A DNA stretch of 64,000 nt from the NCBI GenBank assembly GCA_019694955.1, contig JAIBAX010000019.1:1-64000 (forward strand). Direction: 5' to 3'. This document shows, in pieces, positions 35,206-44,500 of the stretch (position 1 is the stretch's first letter; every line of letters begins with the position of its first letter). The position numbers and the translations under genes are program-made. A model generated the notes under the pieces. It saw only the letters and a list, made by a program, of their open reading frames with translations, did no database searches and was not told where the DNA came from. This stretch comes from Chitinophagales bacterium (GTDB taxonomy: Bacteria > Bacteroidota > Bacteroidia > Chitinophagales > JADIYW01).

Positions 35206-37362
35206 ATGAAAAGAAAAGGAAATCAACATTTTAAACGGAATACACATTTAACCGGAACAGAACAAACACTTTTAAGTTATTTACAGCGCAATCACCAACA
35301 CTCTTATACCTTAAAACAACTCATAGATACCTTCAGCAATACCATTCCAAAGCCCATTTTACGTGCTGCCTTGGATGATTTGGTAGAAAGAAATAGGGTA
35401 GATATTTCTCTTAAAGGTAAATATAGTGCTATTCAAGGCGGCAAGGTTGAAAACACGCTAGCACAGCAGAAGGTAATCGGTACGGTGGATATGACCAAAT
35501 CCGGCATGGCATATATTATTGTGGAAGGTTATGAAAAAGACGTCATGATTCGTCCAAACAATACCGGTCATGCCATTCAAGGAGATATGGTAGAAGTAGA
35601 AATCCTACAATCCAGAAAAGGAAAAGCCGAAGGTAAAATTATTCGCATCGTTCAAAGAAACAGGGAAATATTTGTAGGGAAAGTCCAGGTAGGTTTAAAA
35701 CACACCTTCGTTGTACCGACAGACGCTAATATTCATATTGATTTTTATATCGACCGTGGAAGGGGAATTAAGGCAGAGAACGGAGATAAGGTAATCGTAA
35801 AAATGCTTGACTGGCCAAGAGAGGCGAAGAATCCTTTTGGTGAAATCATCGAAGTCATGGGCAAAGAAGGGGGCAATGACGTAGAAATGAAGTCAATCCT
35901 CATCAACAAAGGATTTCCTATCAGCTTTCCTAAAGCAGTCCTTGACGAAGTAAATGCCATCAACATGAAGATTTCTGAAGAAGAAATTGGCAAAAGAAGA
36001 GATTTTAGAAGCATTACCACTTTCACCATCGACCCGCAAGATGCTAAAGACTTTGATGATGCACTTTCTTTTAGAACATTGGAAAATGGTCATTATGAAG
36101 TAGGGGTGCACATCGCTGATGTTTCGCATTACGTTCCAGAAGGTTCGGAATTAGACAAAGAGGCTATAAAAAGAGCAACATCTGTATATTTAGTAGATCG
36201 GGTGAATCCCATGTTTCCGGAAATACTCTCTAATGTAATATGCAGCTTGCGACCACAAGAAGAAAAATGTTGCTTCGCCGCCGTTTTTGAATTAAATGAA
36301 AAAGCCGAAGTAATCAACCGCTGGTTTGGAAGAACCGTTATTTTCTCTGATAAGCGCTTTTCTTATGAAGAAGCACAAGAAGTGTTGGAAGGGAAAAAAG
36401 AAGGCCCTTACAAAGAGGAGTTGTTGAAATTGAACGACTTAGCAAAAAAACTAAAAGCGCAACGCTTCAAGGAAGGCTCCATTAATTTTGAAACCAAAGA
36501 AGTGCGGTTTCAGTTGGATGAAAATGCCAAACCCATCGGTGTTTTTGTAAAAGAACGCAAAGATGCACACATGCTGATTGAAGACTTTATGCTGCTCGCC
36601 AACAAGCACGTATCTATGTATTGCAGTATGGACAAGCAAGCATCGGGGCAGGTGACCAACGTTTATCGCATTCACGACTTCCCGGATGCTGAGAAGTTGA
36701 TGGATTTTCAGTTGTTTGCAAAGCAATTTGGTTACAGTATATCCTTTGATAACCCGAAGCAGATTTCCTTTGCACTGAATAAACTCATGGCAGAAATTGA
36801 AGGCAAGCCGGAACAAGGGTTATTAGAAAATTTAGCCATTCGTGCCATGGCAAAAGCCATTTACTCCACCAATAATATTGGGCATTACGGATTGGGGTTT
36901 GAGTATTATACCCATTTTACTTCCCCGATTAGACGATATCCGGATGTATTGGTACACAGAATTTTACAGGCAGTATTAGATGGAAAGGGATTCCCGGAAA
37001 AAAGCAAATTGGATTTCTATTGCAAACACAGCAGCGAACGGGAAAGAGCAGCCATGGAAGCGGAGCGCGACTCTGTCAAGTACAAAATGTGTGAATACAT
37101 GCAACAACATGAAAATGACATTCATGATGGCATCATCTCAGGTGTAAAAAGTTGGGGTATTTATGTAGAAATTCCAAAACTCAATTGCGAAGGGTTGTTG
37201 AGAAAAGAACACCTGACCGATGATAATTATATTTTTGATGAAAAAAGACTGCTTTACAAGGGAATGTTCAAAGACAAAATATACCAACTCGGACATCCTA
37301 TAACTGTAAAATTGGATTTTGTAGACTTGCAAAACAAGACAATAGATTTCGTGTTGGCGTAG
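35206..37362 (+). CDS. rnr: Ribonuclease R
   Basis: 718 residues. Two N-terminal cold-shock/OB modules lead to the RNB catalytic domain, which starts FTIDPQDAKDFDDALSF near residue 278 and holds the metal-binding aspartates. The RNB domain ends with HFTSPIRRYPDVLVHRIL, and a C-terminal S1 domain follows (GIISGVKSWGIYVEIPKLNCEGLL). This 3'-to-5' exonuclease degrades structured RNA, including mRNA and rRNA fragments. The length is normal for the Bacteroidota enzyme and all motifs look intact. Confidence 0.96.
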   Translation: MKRKGNQHFKRNTHLTGTEQTLLSYLQRNHQHSYTLKQLIDTFSNTIPKPILRAALDDLVERNRVDISLKGKYSAIQGGKVENTLAQQKVIGTVDMTKSGMAYIIVEGYEKDVMIRPNNTGHAIQGDMVEVEILQSRKGKAEGKIIRIVQRNREIFVGKVQVGLKHTFVVPTDANIHIDFYIDRGRGIKAENGDKVIVKMLDWPREAKNPFGEIIEVMGKEGGNDVEMKSILINKGFPISFPKAVLDEVNAINMKISEEEIGKRRDFRSITTFTIDPQDAKDFDDALSFRTLENGHYEVGVHIADVSHYVPEGSELDKEAIKRATSVYLVDRVNPMFPEILSNVICSLRPQEEKCCFAAVFELNEKAEVINRWFGRTVIFSDKRFSYEEAQEVLEGKKEGPYKEELLKLNDLAKKLKAQRFKEGSINFETKEVRFQLDENAKPIGVFVKERKDAHMLIEDFMLLANKHVSMYCSMDKQASGQVTNVYRIHDFPDAEKLMDFQLFAKQFGYSISFDNPKQISFALNKLMAEIEGKPEQGLLENLAIRAMAKAIYSTNNIGHYGLGFEYYTHFTSPIRRYPDVLVHRILQAVLDGKGFPEKSKLDFYCKHSSERERAAMEAERDSVKYKMCEYMQQHENDIHDGIISGVKSWGIYVEIPKLNCEGLLRKEHLTDDNYIFDEKRLLYKGMFKDKIYQLGHPITVKLDFVDLQNKTIDFVLA

Positions 37363-37540
37363 AGTCTTGATTTATTATCATGCTATTAGGTCTATAATTC
37401 ATTAGATGAGATTAATTTATTTTTGTGCGTTCCCTTATCTTAGGTGGTCTGTCGACAGTTGTCCGTGGACATATAACCGCTTGAGATATGCAATTGTATC
37501 ATATTTTGTTTCAACACAGCATTTCAAATAATAATAACAA
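37363..37540. other. Intergenic region upstream of a hairpin repeat
   Basis: Holds two small adjacent palindromes, CTGTCGACAG (37449-37458) and TGTCCGTGGACA (37460-37471). No gene, no T-run terminator. Confidence 0.35.
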
Positions 37541-37636
37541 GATGATTTATAAAGTAGTCCATTCGTGTTCTCGTGACGACACGAGAACAGGGAATTGGAT
37601 TTTATTAATGGACTATTTTATAATTACTTTTGTGAT
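37541..37636 (+). repeat. Full-length copy of the RAYT-linked hairpin repeat
   Basis: Terminal arms TTATAAAGTAGTCCATT (37547-37563) and AATGGACTATTTTATAA (37607-37623) are inverted repeats with one mismatch. The inner hairpin pairs GTTCTCGTG (37567-37575) with CACGAGAAC (37580-37588) over a four-base loop. Followed by TTTTGTGATAA, as in the copies beside the RAYT gene. Confidence 0.88.
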
Positions 37637-37651
37637 AAAATATTATTTCAC

Positions 37652-38305
37652 ATGAATGAAGATGTAATTTCCTATTATAATGCCAGGGCAAGAGAGTATG
37701 ACAAAGTCTACCAAAATCCGGATGAACAAGAAGATTTACAGACGGCGACTGCCCTTTTCCAGCAGTTGTTTGCGAAAAAAGCTGTTTTAGAGGTAGCCTG
37801 TGGCACAGGTTATTGGACGGAGGTTATTGCTACAACGGTAACCTCCATTGTAGCCACTGATATCAATGAAAGTGTTATAAATATTGCAAAAATAAAGCAA
37901 ACACGTGATAACGTCTGCTTTGAGCTATCCGATATGTTCCATTTATCTTCTGAAAAGAAATTTGACGGATTATTTGGTGGCTTTATCTGGAGCCACATTC
38001 TGTTACAAGACCTCGATGGATGGATAGCGAAGTTGCATGATCATGTCTTTCCCGGTGGAATAATGGCATTTATCGATAGCAATCCTCTAGTAGGAACCCA
38101 TCACGATATCAAGCATATTGCTAAAACTGATTCCTTTGGCAATACTTACCAACTAAGGAATCTAGAAGATGGAACACAGCATTTATTACTCAAGAACTTT
38201 CCGACAAAGGATTTTCTACAACAAAAACTATCCGCCATTGGAACGGATATAACCTATACACAGCTAAAGCATTATTGGATAGTGTGTTGCACCGTGCAAA
38301 AATAA
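37652..38305 (+). CDS. Class I SAM-dependent methyltransferase
   Basis: About 217 residues. Motif I is AVLEVACGTGYWTEVIA near residue 45, followed by an acidic residue after the second strand (ATDINESVINIAK) and FDGLFGGFIWSHIL for motif post-I. No target-binding features identify the substrate. The ATG at 37652 is preferred; a longer frame from 37595 would start inside the hairpin repeat that occupies the promoter region. A repeat copy 15 bases upstream could influence its expression (inference). Confidence 0.88.
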   Translation: MNEDVISYYNARAREYDKVYQNPDEQEDLQTATALFQQLFAKKAVLEVACGTGYWTEVIATTVTSIVATDINESVINIAKIKQTRDNVCFELSDMFHLSSEKKFDGLFGGFIWSHILLQDLDGWIAKLHDHVFPGGIMAFIDSNPLVGTHHDIKHIAKTDSFGNTYQLRNLEDGTQHLLLKNFPTKDFLQQKLSAIGTDITYTQLKHYWIVCCTVQK

Positions 38306-38313
38306 TTTAAGGC

Positions 38314-39333
38314 TCATTCCTTTAAAAGTATGTAATAAGTATCATCTGTATAACCATTGCTGTGCACTTCCAGTTGTTGTATGCGTTCTACATTGGAAAC
38401 ATTTCTGGTAATGGCTTTAATGACCTGATAGCCTTCATTTGCGGGTATGACTTCATTTTCATAGAATCTCGTTTTTTCCGGTTCATCTAGGTTGGTTGAA
38501 TATATTTGCACTTCTTTTTCCCCGCCATTTTTGACGGCAACCAAAACGGTGGCAATTTCTCCCGGCTTTAGCGAGATTTCAAGCACCCGTAGTTGGTTCT
38601 CGCCCGGTTTCCAAAACGACTCACTTAACACAGTACTTTTATAAGCGGATAAAACAGGTGTTATCGCCCTTTTCATATTGAATTCCGACATATTTAAGTT
38701 TACTGGAGGTGCAGTAGCAACAGAATCATCTGATAAAGAGGGCGTAAAGGCTACCGATAATCTGGAAAGCCTAAAGGCATCACTGCCGGAGGCAAAAAAA
38801 TCAAAAGTGATAGTAATCGGCATATTTCCGCTCCTGCTATCTCCCGGAATCGTATATATCCATCTTTTATATTGGAGCGGAGATGCATCTGAATATGTTT
38901 GCTGATGTGACTCGCCATACAAATTATACACTTCTTTATCTGTACTTCCAAACAACAGATTATCAGGCATTTCTATTTCAGGAAATTCCTTTTTTAAAGG
39001 GAAAAAGCTATTCGGGTCAGTAGTATTTACATAATTCCATGATACCGCATAGATGGGTGTATTCCATTTTATTTTTTCATAATAATCGAGGTTAGACTTA
39101 ATTTGAAAGTTCGCATTACCCTTTTGAACAGCATTTTCATTTGGAGAAGTGCTAAACAATCCGATTTTCTGTAAGTCAGGGAGATATGCTTCAACGGTTT
39201 TCCCTAACATGGCAAGTGCCGGATGTTGGATGATATGCTCGATATTCGGAGAGGTGAGTGGTGGTTCTGCAACTTGCGTGAAACCCTTCAAAATAAAACA
39301 ATACACAAAAATAAAAAGTAGATAATTTTTCAT
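38314..39333 (-). CDS. Secreted or periplasmic protein of unknown function
   Basis: About 339 residues with a Sec signal peptide (NYLLFIFVYCFILKGFTQ). No membrane helix afterwards. The middle is Ser/Thr/Asn/Pro-rich with aromatic strands (WNTPIYAVSWNYVN, YKRWIYTIPGDS), and the C-terminus is strand-rich (RVLEISLKPGEIATVLVAVKNGGEKEVQIYS). I do not recognise a domain. The ATG at 39333 begins the signal peptide. Convergent with the methyltransferase gene, with 8 bases between the stops. Confidence 0.7.
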   Translation of the reverse strand: MKNYLLFIFVYCFILKGFTQVAEPPLTSPNIEHIIQHPALAMLGKTVEAYLPDLQKIGLFSTSPNENAVQKGNANFQIKSNLDYYEKIKWNTPIYAVSWNYVNTTDPNSFFPLKKEFPEIEMPDNLLFGSTDKEVYNLYGESHQQTYSDASPLQYKRWIYTIPGDSRSGNMPITITFDFFASGSDAFRLSRLSVAFTPSLSDDSVATAPPVNLNMSEFNMKRAITPVLSAYKSTVLSESFWKPGENQLRVLEISLKPGEIATVLVAVKNGGEKEVQIYSTNLDEPEKTRFYENEVIPANEGYQVIKAITRNVSNVERIQQLEVHSNGYTDDTYYILLKE

Positions 39334-39455
39334 AGTCAATGTTTTATAAAACAAATATAATTCCACATTTTTACATTGAATTCATTTTAAATAAAATTAA
39401 TAAAAATATCTTTGGACGCATCGTTGAATTATATCATGATGTCTAAGACAAAAAA

Positions 39456-40505
39456 ATGCAGATGAAAAAAAATATCAGCATACTGTTCTTTATAATCCTA
39501 ACCTACAGCAGTTTTAGCAATGTAGCGCAACCTGGTGTTTATAATGCCGGCGGTACGGGAGGATTTTCTCTGTACTTTCCTGAAGATCAGGCTGCCTACA
39601 AAAAAATTCAAATGAAAGAAGAAAAGGTAAGCATTGAACTTTTCCCTGGTTATGCCGTAATTATGGCCGATTACCAAATGTACAACTCCTCCGACAGCAT
39701 CGTTACCATAAAAGCAGGTTACCCTGTAAATGCATTTTACCATTCTAATAATCAGTCTAATAAGGTCGGTGTCTATTTTGATTCGCTGTACTTATTCAAG
39801 GCATGGGTGAATGACACGCTAGCAAAACTAAGTATTTTGGCCACTCCGGATAATAACCGACAAAGCTTTGTTGGCTTTTCAAATACCGATAATATTGGCA
39901 AGTGGTACTGGTGGTCGGCTAGTTTTCCACCAAAAACTACCACAAAAATCAGTGTTTTCTTTGTTGTCAATACCAATGATGCCAGTATCAGGAGAGGATA
40001 TACCGTTAGAAAGTACAATGCTTTTGTTTATGTGGTTGAATCAGGAAGTATTTGGCAACCACCCATTGAAAAGGCCACATTTAATGTTTTCCTTGGCAAA
40101 GGTGTTAAAAAAAGGAATATTCACGGCACTATTCCGGAATCCGGATTCGTTTATATCAAAAAAGAGAAGTGCCTGCAATTGCTCAAAAACAATTTTTCGC
40201 CCAATTACAAGGATAATATCATCATTTCTTACGGTAAGCATCAACATGATGTTGATTTCAAAGATGTCCTAAAGAACGGCGAGGTTTTATATAAAGACAT
40301 GGAAATTAAGCATCTGAAAGCTTTAAATACCTCCAAAAGCAAGCCTGCCTATTTTGGCAACCCGAACGATATAAAGCCTTCTTTTTGGTGGCGTGCTATC
40401 ACCATGATTTTCTATTTAGGCATTGTCGCCTGCATCGTTTACTTACTCAAAAATTTCCTCATCCTTGCAAAGCATTTTATTCAATTTATAAAAAGACCAT
40501 CATGA
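39456..40505 (+). CDS. Membrane-anchored extracytoplasmic protein of unknown function
   Basis: 349 residues: N-terminal signal peptide, about 270 residues of extracytoplasmic beta-rich domain (VSIELFPGYAVIMADYQMYNSSDSIVTIKAGYPVNAFY, then FPPKTTTKISVFFVVNTN) and one C-terminal membrane helix (WWRAITMIFYLGIVACIVYLLKNFLILA) with a short cytoplasmic tail. The architecture recalls integrin-like or sortase-substrate-type adhesion modules but no family is recognised. The stop codon overlaps the next gene by four bases (ATGA), so the two are translationally coupled. Confidence 0.72.
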   Translation: MQMKKNISILFFIILTYSSFSNVAQPGVYNAGGTGGFSLYFPEDQAAYKKIQMKEEKVSIELFPGYAVIMADYQMYNSSDSIVTIKAGYPVNAFYHSNNQSNKVGVYFDSLYLFKAWVNDTLAKLSILATPDNNRQSFVGFSNTDNIGKWYWWSASFPPKTTTKISVFFVVNTNDASIRRGYTVRKYNAFVYVVESGSIWQPPIEKATFNVFLGKGVKKRNIHGTIPESGFVYIKKEKCLQLLKNNFSPNYKDNIIISYGKHQHDVDFKDVLKNGEVLYKDMEIKHLKALNTSKSKPAYFGNPNDIKPSFWWRAITMIFYLGIVACIVYLLKNFLILAKHFIQFIKRPS

Positions 40506-41443
40506 GTCAACACAAACCATTGCTGTTCAGTACCGAGAAGTATGATTATCTGAAAAATAAAATCGCTTTAAAATCAGGTGAAAATATAGAAATCGGTGCA
40601 ATAGACATTCAAATATTTCCCGATGAAGAGCGATACATGAGGCTTATAACAAATGTAAAAGATAGGGATGTCTATTTACTTGGTGGAACAATTTCCAATG
40701 ATGACACCTTAGAAATCTTTGATATTGCCTCTGCCATTGCAAAAAATGGCGCCAATTCACTTTCCTTGATAATTCCCTATTTCGGTTATTCTACCATGGA
40801 AAGAGCCGTTAAAGAAGGGGAGGTTGTCACGGCAAAAAATAGGGCTTTACTGCTTTCCTCCATTCCAAAGAGCATTCGTGGCAATAAGGTTTATCTATTC
40901 GACCTGCACTCCGAAGGTATTCCGCATTATTTTGAGAACAACACCATTCCTATACATATATATTGTAAGGAAATTGTCATGCAGGCGGCTCACGACTTGG
41001 CAGGAAATAATTTTGTACTTGCCAGTACAGATGCCGGGCGTGCAAAATGGGTAGAATCGCTCGCCAATGATATGGGTGTAAATGCGGCTTTTGTATTTAA
41101 AAGGCGGGTTTCCGGAAATGAAACACATGTCACCTCTATTAGTGCCGATGTTCAAAATAAAAAAGTGGTCATCTACGATGATATGATTCGTACAGGAGGT
41201 TCACTGTTAAATGCCGCCAAAGCATATAAGGAATTTGGCGCTAAGGAGATTTATGTTATCACCACGCACGGTTTATTTGTTGGGGAAGCCATTAAAAAGT
41301 TAAAAGATGGCGGTATCATCGAAAAGGTAATCTGCACCGATACACATCCTAATTCTCAAACACTAAACGAAGCTTTCTTTCAGGTATATTCGATCGATAC
41401 GTTGATAGCATCCCTCATAAAAGAGCAGGAAAATTTTCAATAA
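40502..41443 (+). CDS. Ribose-phosphate pyrophosphokinase-like protein (divergent)
   Basis: 313 residues with the two-domain PRPP synthetase layout: FPDEERYMRLITNVKDRDVYLLGG, LIIPYFGYSTMERAVKEGE, LFDLHSEGIPHYF with the catalytic-site DLH, VFKRRVSGNET and the PRPP loop VVIYDDMIRTGGSLLNAAKAY. Two normally strict elements differ: the YARQDR segment reads YSTMER, and the DDMIDTGGT loop reads DDMIRTGGS. It may be a bacterial paralogue with altered substrate or regulation (inference). It overlaps the preceding membrane-protein gene by four bases. Confidence 0.85.
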   Translation: MSQHKPLLFSTEKYDYLKNKIALKSGENIEIGAIDIQIFPDEERYMRLITNVKDRDVYLLGGTISNDDTLEIFDIASAIAKNGANSLSLIIPYFGYSTMERAVKEGEVVTAKNRALLLSSIPKSIRGNKVYLFDLHSEGIPHYFENNTIPIHIYCKEIVMQAAHDLAGNNFVLASTDAGRAKWVESLANDMGVNAAFVFKRRVSGNETHVTSISADVQNKKVVIYDDMIRTGGSLLNAAKAYKEFGAKEIYVITTHGLFVGEAIKKLKDGGIIEKVICTDTHPNSQTLNEAFFQVYSIDTLIASLIKEQENFQ

Positions 41444-41454
41444 AAGATTGTTTT

Positions 41455-41486
41455 TTTGGATTAGTAGAAAAATTTTTATAAGTTTG
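41455..41486 (+). promoter_or_regulatory. Promoter of the PKD protein gene
   Basis: TTTG at 41455-41458 and TAAGTTTG at 41479-41486 match the -33 and -7 elements with a 20-base spacer. The ATG follows at 41511. Confidence 0.55.
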
Positions 41487-41510
41487 AGTCTCTAATTAAC
41501 GCTACCTCTT

Positions 41511-44500
41511 ATGAAAGCACCTCTTTTACTCGTAGTATTCTTATGGATATCAACGAATGTCTTTGGACAGGTTTCTGCTAACTTTACGATGGATAAAGAA
41601 AAAGGTTGTGCACCTTTAGATGTTCAGTTTACCAATACCTCAACAGGAATCGTTGACAGTTGTTATTGGGAATTAGGGATTGCCAATAATACTTCCAGAA
41701 TATGTAATCCAGGTGCTATTTATGCAACACCAGGTATTTATAGCATTAAATTAACGGTTTACAGTGGTGATCAAAAAAGTTCTATTACCAAAAATGTTAT
41801 TGTTTCTAAGAACCCAACAGCTGCCTTTGATGGGACACCCTTATTTGGTTGTGTGTTCTTAACAAGTAAATTTACCAATCTATCTGTTAAGGGCGATACG
41901 GCCATAAAAGAACAAATCTGGTCTTTTGGAGATGGGAAAACGGATACCAGCAAGAACCCTACCCACGTTTTTGCCTTTTCAGGAAATTTCACCGTTTCTT
42001 TAATTGTAAAAGACCATAATGGCTGTACGAATACCCTTGTTAAACCCAATTATGTTGCCAGTATCGATACACCAACGATAAAATTTTCCGCAGATAAAAC
42101 ATTTGGTTGTGAGGTGCCAACATCGATAAGTTTTACTAGCCAAACAGATGCCGGAGTGGGAGCAAAGTACAAGTGGTATTTTGGTGACGGCGATTCATCT
42201 ACGGCAATGAATCCGACACATGTGTATCGCTCTTTCGGTAAATACACAGTAACATTGATTATAGAAAACAGTAGTGGTTGTATTTCGAGGCTTATAAAAA
42301 CTCGCTATATAGATATTCATGATTTTGAACCAAGATATACCATTCCAATAAAAGCATGTGCCTATAAACCATTAAGGTTTTGGGTAAGCGATTCTGTTCC
42401 ATTGAGTTTCGTGCAATGGGATTTTGGCAATGGTCAGGTTTCGGATACGAATGTTGCATATAATACATACACCAGTGAGGGTACATATGATGTAGTGTTG
42501 ATAACCACCTCTGTTGAAGGATGTTCGGATACTGTAAAACAACAAGTTGTTATTACCGAAGTAAAAGCGGATTTTATTGCAGACAAGACAAAAAGTTGTA
42601 CACCATTTACCGTAAACATGACCAACCTGACACAAGGTGCTGATACGTTTGTTTGGATGGTTATTTATAAAGATACTTTAGGGGAATTTGATACTTTGCG
42701 CTCAACACTTGCAAATCCCTCATTTTATCTTCCCGAGGGGTCGATTTATTACAATGGTAATGGCGGCATATTTTATGACGTTTACCTCTATGCGACCAGT
42801 GCCGGTGGTTGTAAAGACACCATGATAAAACGAAAGTACATTGGTGTGGTATACGATTCTATTGTATTTTTTGCAGATAAACATAATGGTTGTGATAGCT
42901 TAAAAGTGAAATTCACCTTTGATGTGGTCAGTAATAATTTTCATTATATTGGATATGACTTATATTTTGGAGATGGCAATTTCGTCAGTATCAATGATAC
43001 CACTATTACAAGCTACACATATACTTACCCATTAGGCACTTTCCAACCTTATATCCATATTAAATATGCTGATGCCGTCTGTGATAGATGGAAATGTATA
43101 TATAGTAAATCCGAAAAATGTGCAAAAATTAGAGTTGGACCATACGTGGAATTTTCAGGAAGTATTGATGACCACATGGTTTGTGTTAATGATTGTATTC
43201 GAGGTATTGCTACAAGCGATAACCCTAATACGATGTTTGAATGGTTTCCTTCAGGAATTGGTAGCCCTGCATGGCTTTGCTTTAATATGTTTCCAACAGA
43301 ACCTAATACAACTTCAGTTGTATTGATAACAAATACAAATGGTTGTATTCAAAAAAAATTAATCGACACCGTTCGGGTTATGGAGCCTAAAGCCATTATT
43401 GGTCCGCCAGAGTATTGCTTTGACACACAAAACCCGCGATTTGCCTTTGTAAATAATAGCATTGGGGCAGATTCCTCCGTTTGGGATTTTGGCGATAGTA
43501 CCATTTTGATTTCTAATGATGATACGGTACGGCATAGTTATACCAATATGGTTAAGCGATATATTAAATTGACCGTATTTAATTTTAGAACAGGATGTTC
43601 CAATACAGATTATGATACCATTTTTGGGTATTACAGACCTGACCTAGTTTTTACCAATACAGGTAAGGCTTGTAGCCCGTATCGATTAAAGATGGCTGTT
43701 TCAACGGCACCGAAGGCGAGATTGTACCAGTTTAAGATAGATCATGAAGACCCATTGGTTAACATACATATTGTCCAAAATAGGGCATCGATAGATACCT
43801 TACTAACCGTTCCCGGAAGATATAATATAAGGCGAACCATTCTTTATGGCGATAATTGCGAATCTATAAAAGATACATTTGTTATCGTTTCGAAGTTGAT
43901 CCCAGATTTCTCTTTTGCACAGATAAATGGCTGTAATACCGTTCAACTAACGGATAATACCGTTTCGCTCGGCACACCGATAACTGAATGGAAATGGCAA
44001 TATGCAGATGGAACATTTATTTCCAATGTTCAAAATCCTTTGGTAAACCTGAAGGATGAGGTCTCCATTATTAAGTGTATTGTAAAAAATGGCAGTTGTA
44101 TAGATTCTATTACAAAAACTATCCAATTAGCGAAGCCGAAGGCCAATTTTATTACCAGTGATTCTGTGGTTTGTGCCAAAGCAACTATACAGTTTACGAA
44201 TACCTCGCAGAAAAATGGCTTTGATTTATCCTATTTTTGGGATTTTGGCGATGGGAGTACCTCCAATCTGGAGAATCCTACGTACGCCTACATTAAAAAA
44301 GGTGTTTATGATGTGCGTTTGGTGGTTAAAACGCAATTCGATTGCTATGATACCATAATTCGAAAGAAAATCATTAAAATCCTGAACACACCTCCGGATT
44401 TCAGTGCCAGTCCACGCGCTAAATCATGCCCTGACCTAGTTTCTAAGTTTACACTAATAGAACCTACCGATAGAACGAAGTACAACGTCATAAAATGGTA

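Noticed and set aside
37449-37471. Adjacent CTGTCGACAG and TGTCCGTGGACA palindromes
   Set aside because: Short, single copy, and no promoter or regulator context; noted only in the region description.
42372-42635. Minus-strand open frames within the PKD gene
   Set aside because: They are shadows of the repeated PKD coding sequence; the plus-strand frame carries all recognisable domains.
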